Source: Duganella callida (GTDB lineage Bacteria > Pseudomonadota > Gammaproteobacteria > Burkholderiales > Burkholderiaceae_D). Taken from it: DNA of 32,171 nucleotides. The stretch is taken from contig NZ_SPVG01000135.1 in assembly GCF_004614165.1 (NCBI RefSeq), positions 1-32,171 on the forward strand, read 5' to 3'. This document shows, piece by piece, positions 23,791-30,649 of this stretch (positions are counted from its first letter, which is position 1; each line of letters begins with the position of its first letter). The notes under the pieces were generated by a model. It was not told the origin of the DNA. It saw nothing but the letters and a program-made list of their open reading frames with translations, and did not search any database. Both the position numbers and the translations under genes were made by a program.

Positions 23791-26673
23791 ATGATGAAGC
23801 AGAATCGCCAAACCTCTTTTCTCTTCGGAGAAAACGTTCCGTATATCGAAGCGCTGTACGAGTCCTATCTGGCCGACGCCAACAGTGTGTCGGCCGAGTG
23901 GCAGCGTTATTTCTCGCTGCTGCGGGCCGTGCCGGCGGTGGACGGCAGCGACAAGGCCGACGTGGGGCACCATGCCGTGATCGACAAGTTTGCCGCGATG
24001 GCAAGACGTGGGCATCCGGCGCCGCCCGGTGGAGCGACGGCGTTCGCGCGCAAACAGGTGGCGGTGCAGTCGCTGGTCACGGCCTATCGCATGGTCGGCG
24101 CGCGCCAGGCCAATCTGGACCCGCTGCGCTGGAGTCCTCCACAGCCGGTGGCGGAACTGAGTCCCGCCTATTACGGGCTCGATGAGCGTGACATGGGGAC
24201 GGCGTTCAGCGCGGCTGACACCAGTTTCACCGAAGCCGGCAGCCTGACCCTGAAGCAGCTGACGGCGGCCCTGCACGATACCTATTGCGGCACCATGGCG
24301 GCGGAGTTCATGTATCTGGCCGACAGCGCCCAGCGCCAGTGGTGGCAGATGCGGCTGGAATCGGCACGCGGCCGGCCGGCGCTCGGCACCGAACAGCGTC
24401 TGCGTCTGTTCGAGCGTCTGACGGCGGCGGAAGGCCTGGAAAAATATCTGCACACGCGCTACACCGGCCAGAAGCGCTTCTCGCTGGAAGGCGGCGAGGC
24501 GCTGATCGTGCTGCTCGATCAGATGATCCAGCACGGTGGTGCGCATGGCATCAGGAGCATGGTGCTGGGCATGGCGCACCGCGGTCGCCTGAACGTGCTG
24601 GTGAACACGCTGGGCAAGCCGCCGCGCGAGCTGTTCGACGAGTTCGAGGGGCGCACCGCGCATCGGCTGCCGGCCGGCGACGTCAAGTATCACAAGGGCT
24701 ATAGCGGCAGCGCCATGACTGAGCATGGCGCAATGGAGCTGGTGCTGGCGTTTAATCCTTCGCACCTGGAGATCGTCAATCCGGTGGTACAGGGCATGGC
24801 GCGGGCGCGCGCCGAGCAGTTGGGCGGGCTGGAACAGGGCGTGGTGCTGCCGGTCGAGATCCACGGCGATGTGGCGATTTCCGGTCAGGGCATCGTGATG
24901 GAGACCATGAATCTCAGCTACACCAAGGGCCATTCGACCGGCGGCACGGTGCATATCGTGGTGAACAACCAGATCGGCTTTACCACCTCCGCGCCGAACG
25001 AGACGCGCTCCAGCTTCCATTGCACCGACATCGCCAAATTGATCGAGGCGCCGGTCCTGCATGTGAACGGCGACGATCCGGAGGCGGTGGCGGCGGCCGC
25101 GCGGCTGGCGCTCGAGTACCGTGCGACCTTTGGGCGCAGCGTGGTGATCGATCTGGTGTGCTTCCGCCGCCATGGCCATCAGGAGCAGGACACGCCGGGC
25201 ATCACGCAGCCGCTGATGTACCGCTCGATCGCCGGCCATCCCGGCGCGCGCAGCATTTACGCGCAGAAGCTGGAGGCGGCCGGATTGCTGACCGCGCAGC
25301 AGGTAACGGACTACGAGATAGCTTATCGCGACCGGCTGGCGTTGCAGGGTGAGGCCTCGGATGCCGCCGCCAGCGAAGCCATCGCCCATGCGGCCGGCGA
25401 GCTCACCGCCCCCGCCGTCACCGGCACCGGCATCGGCACCGGCACCGGCACCACCGGCGACGCTGGCCGCAACAATCTGTCAGCGCCGGGTTTGGAGCAA
25501 TTGAGCGCCATCGCGCACCAACTGGCGACCGTACCGGAAGGCCATGCGCTGCACCCGCTGGTGGCCAAGGTCATCGCGGCGCGGCGCGAGATGGCGGACG
25601 GCGCACGGCCTTTGGACTGGGGCATGGGCGAACATCTGGCCTTCGCCACGCTGCTGGCGCAGGGCGTCGGTGTACGTCTGAGCGGACAGGATTGCGAGCG
25701 CGGCACCTTCAGCCACCGTCACGCGGTGCTGAACAACCAGCAGCGCACCGCGCGCGGCGAAGGAAAGTATACGCCGCTGCACCACGTCGCGGCGGAGCAG
25801 GGCGCCTTCATCGTCAACAATTCCATCCTGTCTGAAGCGGCGGTGCTGGCCTTTGAATACGGCTACTCCAGCATGCGCGACGACACGCTGGTGATCTGGG
25901 AAGCGCAGTTCGGCGACTTCGCCAACGGTGCCCAGGTGGTGATCGACAACTTCATCGCCGCCGCCGAGACCAAGTGGGGCCAGCAGAACGGTGTCACCAT
26001 GTTCCTGCCGCACGGCCAGGAAGGCCAGGGGCCGGAGCATGCGTCGGCACGGCTGGAACGCTACCTGCAACTCTGCGCGCAGGACAACATCCAGGTTTGC
26101 CAGCCGACCCTGCCGGCGCAGCTCTACCACCTGCTGCACCGCCAGATGTCGGCCGCGCACCGCCGCCCGCTGGTGGTGATGACGCCAAAATCGCTGCTGC
26201 GCCATCCGGAAGCGGTCAGCACGCTGGAGGAACTGGCCGACGGCAGATTCCGGGAGGTGCTGCCGGACAGCGGCGCCGGTGGAGCGGCGGCCGATGCCGC
26301 CATCACGCGCGCCATCGTCTGTTCCGGCAAGGTGTATTTCGACCTGGTCGAATACCGCCGCGCGCACGGCCTGCGGGACGTCGCCATCCTGCGCCTGGAG
26401 CAGCTCTACCCGTTCCCGGCCGCGGCGCTGGCGACGCAACTGGCGCGCTACGACAATCTGCGCGAACTGGTCTGGTGCCAGGAAGAGGCGCGCAACCAGG
26501 GCGCCTGGAAAGCGATCGCCGAAGACCTGCGGGCCGTCCTGCCGCCCGCGGCACGGCTGCGCGACTCCTGCCGCCCTGCCAGCGCCTCCACCGCACCCGG
26601 CCACATGTCGCTGCACGTCGAGCAGCAGGCCCGCCTGGTTGCCAACGCCTTTACCGCGCCGGAGGCAGCATGA
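23791..26673 (+). CDS. 2-oxoglutarate dehydrogenase E1 component paralogue (SucA-like)
   Basis: This 960-residue ThDP enzyme keeps the whole E1o layout. The N-terminal segment is SFLFGENVPYIEALYESYL. The ThDP and Mg core is AHRGRLNVLVNTLGKPPREL, AFNPSHLEIVNPVVQG, EIHGDVAISGQG and VVNNQIGFTTS. The second domain is GTFSHRHAVLNNQ, WEAQFGDFANGAQVVIDNF, LPHGQEGQGPEHASARLERY and MTPKSLLRHP. It would decarboxylate 2-oxoglutarate or a related keto acid. No sucB or lpd follows; instead an acetolactate synthase-type gene overlaps by ATGA. Compared with betaproteobacterial SucA as I recall it, the sequence is clearly diverged, and a Thr-Gly repeat sits in a linker. It is probably a specialised second copy, perhaps a carboligase. 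AAAGGA supports the ATG at 23791. Confidence 0.85.
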   Translation: MMKQNRQTSFLFGENVPYIEALYESYLADANSVSAEWQRYFSLLRAVPAVDGSDKADVGHHAVIDKFAAMARRGHPAPPGGATAFARKQVAVQSLVTAYRMVGARQANLDPLRWSPPQPVAELSPAYYGLDERDMGTAFSAADTSFTEAGSLTLKQLTAALHDTYCGTMAAEFMYLADSAQRQWWQMRLESARGRPALGTEQRLRLFERLTAAEGLEKYLHTRYTGQKRFSLEGGEALIVLLDQMIQHGGAHGIRSMVLGMAHRGRLNVLVNTLGKPPRELFDEFEGRTAHRLPAGDVKYHKGYSGSAMTEHGAMELVLAFNPSHLEIVNPVVQGMARARAEQLGGLEQGVVLPVEIHGDVAISGQGIVMETMNLSYTKGHSTGGTVHIVVNNQIGFTTSAPNETRSSFHCTDIAKLIEAPVLHVNGDDPEAVAAAARLALEYRATFGRSVVIDLVCFRRHGHQEQDTPGITQPLMYRSIAGHPGARSIYAQKLEAAGLLTAQQVTDYEIAYRDRLALQGEASDAAASEAIAHAAGELTAPAVTGTGIGTGTGTTGDAGRNNLSAPGLEQLSAIAHQLATVPEGHALHPLVAKVIAARREMADGARPLDWGMGEHLAFATLLAQGVGVRLSGQDCERGTFSHRHAVLNNQQRTARGEGKYTPLHHVAAEQGAFIVNNSILSEAAVLAFEYGYSSMRDDTLVIWEAQFGDFANGAQVVIDNFIAAAETKWGQQNGVTMFLPHGQEGQGPEHASARLERYLQLCAQDNIQVCQPTLPAQLYHLLHRQMSAAHRRPLVVMTPKSLLRHPEAVSTLEELADGRFREVLPDSGAGGAAADAAITRAIVCSGKVYFDLVEYRRAHGLRDVAILRLEQLYPFPAAALATQLARYDNLRELVWCQEEARNQGAWKAIAEDLRAVLPPAARLRDSCRPASASTAPGHMSLHVEQQARLVANAFTAPEAA
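25420..25458 (+). repeat. In-frame ACCGGC hexamer repeat in the E1-like gene
   Basis: Units of ACCGGC and its variants (ATCGGC, ACCACC) repeat about six times and encode alternating Thr-Gly. The repeat sits in the linker before the second ThDP-fold domain. Changes in copy number would keep the reading frame, so length variation between strains is possible. Confidence 0.7.
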
Positions 26674-28472
26674 ACCAGCCAACCATGTCGGGCGCCGACA
26701 TCATCCTGCACGTACTGGCCGACGAGGGCGTCGATACGGTGTTCGGCTACAGCGGCGGTGCCATCCTGCCGACCTATGACGCGGTATTCCGCTACAACGA
26801 GGAGCATGAACGGCAGATCAGGATGATTGTGCCGGCCAACGAGCAGGCCGCCGGATTCATGGCGGCGGGCTATGCGCGCGCCAGCGGCAAGGTCGGCGTG
26901 TTCATGGTCACATCCGGGCCCGGCGCCACCAATTCGGTGACGCCGATCGCCGACTGCTACGGCGACTCGGTGCCGGTGGTGCTGATCTGCGGCCAGGTGC
27001 CGCGCGCCGCCGTCGGCACCGACGCCTTCCAGGAGGCGCCGGTGTTCAACATGATGTCGGCCTGCGCCAAACAGGTATTCCTGATCACCGACCCGGAAAA
27101 GCTGGAAGCGACGCTGCGCGCCGCCTTCGAAATCGCCCGCAGCGGGCGTCCGGGGCCGGTGGTGATCGACGTGCCCAAGGACATACAGAACTGGGTTGGC
27201 ACCTACAAGGCCGGCGGCAGCCTGCATTTCCGCGGCTATTCGGAGCGCCTGAAGGCGATTTCCGAGGCGGCCACCATGAGCGCCTCCAAGCGCCGCAAGT
27301 TCTTCGAATACCTCGCCGCCAGCAAGCGTCCCTTGCTGTACGTCGGCGGCGGCGTGGTGTCCGGTGGGGCGACGGAAGAACTGCGCGCGTTCGCCGAGAC
27401 CTATCAGATCCCGGTGGTGAAAACGCTGATGGGCCTGAGCGCCATGCCGGCCGACCATCCACTGTCGCTGGGCATGCTGGGCATGCACGGCACGGCCTAT
27501 GCGAACTACGCGGTGCAGGACTGCGACCTGCTGATCGCCATCGGCGCGCGTTTCGACGACCGCGTGGCGGCGCGGCCCAAACAGTTCGCACCCAAGGCCC
27601 GCCACGTGGTCCACATCGATATCGACGCGGCCGAAATCGGCAAGGTCAAGAAGGCCGACTGGGTGCTGGTCAGCGACGCCGCCAGCGCGCTGAAGGCGCT
27701 GATGGCGTTCGGCCCGCAGCCCCATGCCGGTTCGGCGTGGCTGGAGGAGATCGCGGCACTCAAGCGCAATCATGCGATGAACTACCGGCGCGGCGGCGAC
27801 ACCATCCAGCCGCAGTTCCTGATCGAGACGCTGAGCGCCGTCACCGGCGGCGACGCCATCCTCACCACCGGCGTCGGCCAGCACCAGATGTGGACCGCGC
27901 AGTACTTCAACTTCCGCCATCCGCGCAGCCTGCTGACCTCGGGCAGCATGGGCACCATGGGCTTCGGCCTGCCGGCGGCGATCGGCGCGCAGCTGGCGCG
28001 GCCGGACCGGCTGGTGATCGACGTCGATGGCGACGGCAGCATCCGCATGAACATCGGCGAACTGGAAACCGCCACCACCTACGGCATCCCGGTCAAGGTG
28101 CTGCTGATGAATAACCTGGGCGACGGCATGATACGCCAGTGGCAGCGCCTGTTCTACGAGGACCGCTACTGCGTCAGCGACAAGTCCCTGCACCGCAAGG
28201 ACTTCGTGCTGGCGGCGCAGGCGGACGGCTTCGAATTCGCGCGCCGCGTGCGCCGGCCGGAGGCGCTGGAAGCGGCGCTGCGCGACTTCATCGCCTATCC
28301 CGGCCCGGCCTTCCTGGAAGTGATGATCGACCAGGACGCTGGCGTCTATCCAATGGTCGGTCCCGGCCAGAGTTACGAGGGCATGATCACCGGCGACTAC
28401 ATCCGCGCCCGCGCCGCGCCGCAGGACAGCGTACCCTCCGGCGGCAAGCCCGCCATCCCCGACTTTTTCTGA
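26670..28472 (+). CDS. Acetolactate synthase-type ThDP enzyme, large subunit
   Basis: This 600-residue enzyme has the three-domain ThDP layout. The Pyr domain carries the catalytic Glu in NEQAAGFMAAGYARA (most ALS have HEQ) and TSGPGATNSV. The central domain begins near KRPLLYVGGGVVSGG. The PP domain carries the Mg/ThDP motif GDGS...LLMNN and MIRQWQRLFYEDRY. It could condense a keto-acid-derived aldehyde with a second keto acid. No ilvN or ilvH regulatory subunit follows, so it is not the ordinary ilvBN pair. The start overlaps the E1-like stop (ATGA), implying linked translation and probably a joint pathway. Biosynthetic ALS is the default; a dedicated carboligase is the alternative. Confidence 0.85.
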   Translation: MNQPTMSGADIILHVLADEGVDTVFGYSGGAILPTYDAVFRYNEEHERQIRMIVPANEQAAGFMAAGYARASGKVGVFMVTSGPGATNSVTPIADCYGDSVPVVLICGQVPRAAVGTDAFQEAPVFNMMSACAKQVFLITDPEKLEATLRAAFEIARSGRPGPVVIDVPKDIQNWVGTYKAGGSLHFRGYSERLKAISEAATMSASKRRKFFEYLAASKRPLLYVGGGVVSGGATEELRAFAETYQIPVVKTLMGLSAMPADHPLSLGMLGMHGTAYANYAVQDCDLLIAIGARFDDRVAARPKQFAPKARHVVHIDIDAAEIGKVKKADWVLVSDAASALKALMAFGPQPHAGSAWLEEIAALKRNHAMNYRRGGDTIQPQFLIETLSAVTGGDAILTTGVGQHQMWTAQYFNFRHPRSLLTSGSMGTMGFGLPAAIGAQLARPDRLVIDVDGDGSIRMNIGELETATTYGIPVKVLLMNNLGDGMIRQWQRLFYEDRYCVSDKSLHRKDFVLAAQADGFEFARRVRRPEALEAALRDFIAYPGPAFLEVMIDQDAGVYPMVGPGQSYEGMITGDYIRARAAPQDSVPSGGKPAIPDFF

Positions 28473-28486
28473 TAACGGAGCATGAC

Positions 28487-28846
28487 ATGAACGATACCAA
28501 CCGCCTGGTCGGCGAATTTATGACCCTGTACGAGGAGTGGGAGGACCATCCCGCGCGTTTCAGCTGGGACGCGCTGCAAGCGCTTGCGGTCCAGGGCGCG
28601 CATGCCTACAACGAGGGCTATGGACCATCCTTCCACATCCTGGCTTTCGACGGTTATCCGCACGCCGAGTTCCATGAGCGCTTCCTGCGCTACCTGCTGG
28701 ACGCCGGCTTCGCGCCATTCAAGCGGGTGCGCTCGGCGGCGGGCGATGCCGAGGTGGCCGTGTTCGGCCACGCAGGGCTGGCCGAGGCGGCGCGGGACAA
28801 TCCGGCGTCGGCGCGCATGCTGGCGATGCTGCGAGACGCCGCATGA
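28487..28846 (+). CDS. Unrecognised 119-residue protein
   Basis: I do not recognise the family. It is a small soluble-looking protein, mostly helical by composition, without a signal peptide or membrane segment. It contains many aromatic and His residues around GYGPSFHILAFDGYPHAEFH and ends in an Ala-rich helix. CGGAG lies 7 bases before the ATG, and the stop overlaps the DUF3817 start as ATGA. It sits between two ThDP enzymes and a membrane protein, where a regulatory subunit or partner of the ALS-like enzyme would be expected. That role is only positional. Confidence 0.7.
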   Translation: MNDTNRLVGEFMTLYEEWEDHPARFSWDALQALAVQGAHAYNEGYGPSFHILAFDGYPHAEFHERFLRYLLDAGFAPFKRVRSAAGDAEVAVFGHAGLAEAARDNPASARMLAMLRDAA

Positions 28847-29151
28847 AGCCGGACCACAGGTTCCTGCGCTTGCTGGCAAGGCTGGCCGTCATCGAGGCAG
28901 CCAGCCTTGTGGCTCTGGGCGGCGCCATGCTGGCCGGACCGCGCGTCGCGGTCACCGCGGCCGGCGCGCTGCATGGCGCCGTCTGGCTGCTGTACGCCTG
29001 GCTGATCCTGGCCATGATCTGCCTGAAGATGTGGGATAAAAAACAGGCAGCGCGCCTGGTCATCTGCGCGCTGCTGCCGCTGGGCGGCTTCGTCACCGCC
29101 CGCTGGTGCCGCCGTCTGTTACTTCAGGACGCGCTGCGCCAGCATCAGTAA
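28843..29151 (+). CDS. DUF3817 family small membrane protein
   Basis: This 102-residue protein has three hydrophobic segments. Its pattern fits DUF3817: FLRLLARLAVIEAASLVALGG at the N-terminus, GALHGAVWLLYAWLILAMIC in the middle, and LICALLPLGGFVTARWCRR at the C-terminus. The function of this family is unknown. It is translationally coupled to the preceding gene (ATGA). Its last 33 bases overlap the end of the convergent MFS gene, and no terminator is visible. Confidence 0.75.
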   Translation: MKPDHRFLRLLARLAVIEAASLVALGGAMLAGPRVAVTAAGALHGAVWLLYAWLILAMICLKMWDKKQAARLVICALLPLGGFVTARWCRRLLLQDALRQHQ

Positions 29152-30648
29152 CACTCCCGCCAGTCCCACCACCACCAGAAAACCGAAGTAGTCGAAGCTC
29201 GATAACAGGATCGCCTGCTGGTTCAGCTGCTGCGCCAGCGTGGCGATCGCCGCCATGGTCGCCTGCTGGCCATGGCTGGCGGCCAGTTGCCCGCTCAACT
29301 GGGCCGCCAGGCCGTTGAAGACCGGGTCGTCCGTGTGGAAGCGTTCGACCAGCACCGACAGGTAGGTGCTGCCGCGCCACTGCAATCCCAGCGCCGCCAG
29401 CGCCACGCCCAGCGCGACGCCGAACTGCGACAGCATGTTCTTCAGCTGCTGGCCGTTGAAGAACGCCACCTCGTCGCCCTGCAGGTCCATGAACGAGTGC
29501 AGGGCGGTGGTCACCATCACCGGCGTGATGAAGGCGCCGAACAGGGCGATGCCGGGCCAGACGTCGGCCCACAGCGCGGCCTCGCCGTTCAGCCGCGACA
29601 GCAGCAGACCTGACAACATCAGCAGCACGAAGCCGGTGACGTAAAACTTCTTGGCCGACTGGTTCTTCTTCAGCACCGTGGCCATGATGGAGAAGGTCGG
29701 CAATGCCACGATCAGGCCGGCCGACTGCACCATGCCCACCACCTGCCACGGGAAGCCCAGCCCACCCTGCATCAGTACCGGCAGCATGTAGTTGTTGGCG
29801 CCCAGCAGCATGTAGCCGAGCGTGAAGGTCGCCATGCCGGCCACGTAGCGCGGATTGCGCAGGCGCTTCATCACCAGCAGCGGTTGCGCGTGGTGGTACT
29901 GGTGATGGCCGAAATACAACAGCGCACCGGTGCCGGTCACGATCGCCAGCAGCAGCGGCAGGGCGTCGGCGTAGAAGTCGTAGCTGGCGCGCAGCAGCGC
30001 GTACAGGCTGAGGAAGGCGCCGGCCGTCATCACCAGCGTCTGCCAGGGGTGCGCCTGGCTGCGCTTGTCGGCCGCGGCGACCTCGGTCGGCAGCACCACG
30101 CTGCCGAGCAGGCCGGCGAGGATGGCCAGGCCGGCCACCAGCGCGAAGATCAAGGGCCAGCGGTCCTGCGACACGGCGATGGAAGCCAGCCATGGCGAGC
30201 TGCCGACGCCCACCGTCAGCGCGCCGGCGTAGGCCAGGATGCCGCGGAAGCGGCGCGGGCTGGGCGGGATCAGGGTGACCATCACGCGCGCGCTGGTCAG
30301 GAAGGGACCGCCGCCGAGCGCCATCACCATGCGGCCCAGCAGGTATTGCGGGAACGAGGCGCTGCTGGCGCAAATGGCGGCGCCGAGCACGAACACCGCC
30401 ACCGCGGCCTGCAGGAAGCGGCGCCAGCCGATGCGCTCGATCAGCCAGCGCTGCTTGGAGATGGCGGCGATCGCGATCACGGCATAAACAGCGGTGGACA
30501 ACGTGAATTCTTCCGGCGAGGCGCCGATCTCGCCCGAGATCGGGCCGGCGGCAAAGGTGATCATGCCGCTTTGCAGGAACTCGATGGCGCTGAGCAGGAA
30601 GATGTTGACCAGCAGCGTGGCCTCGCGCGTGTGCCTGGACGTGTTCAT
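29119..30648 (-). CDS. DHA2-like MFS transporter, partner of the adaptor upstream
   Basis: This 509-residue protein has about 14 hydrophobic segments and the general EmrB layout. The family motifs are degenerate: TM1 has LLSAIEFLQSGMITFAAGPI without the LD motif, the motif A loop is KQRWLIERIGWRRFL, and the motif C region is ALTVGVGSSPWLAS. It starts one base after the stop of an EmrA-type reading frame, so the two were built as a pump pair. That adaptor has lost its membrane anchor (next entry), so the pair may not work as a normal EmrAB. The substrate is unknown. Confidence 0.85.
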   Translation of the reverse strand: MNTSRHTREATLLVNIFLLSAIEFLQSGMITFAAGPISGEIGASPEEFTLSTAVYAVIAIAAISKQRWLIERIGWRRFLQAAVAVFVLGAAICASSASFPQYLLGRMVMALGGGPFLTSARVMVTLIPPSPRRFRGILAYAGALTVGVGSSPWLASIAVSQDRWPLIFALVAGLAILAGLLGSVVLPTEVAAADKRSQAHPWQTLVMTAGAFLSLYALLRASYDFYADALPLLLAIVTGTGALLYFGHHQYHHAQPLLVMKRLRNPRYVAGMATFTLGYMLLGANNYMLPVLMQGGLGFPWQVVGMVQSAGLIVALPTFSIMATVLKKNQSAKKFYVTGFVLLMLSGLLLSRLNGEAALWADVWPGIALFGAFITPVMVTTALHSFMDLQGDEVAFFNGQQLKNMLSQFGVALGVALAALGLQWRGSTYLSVLVERFHTDDPVFNGLAAQLSGQLAASHGQQATMAAIATLAQQLNQQAILLSSFDYFGFLVVVGLAGVLLMLAQRVLK

Positions 30649-30649
30649 G

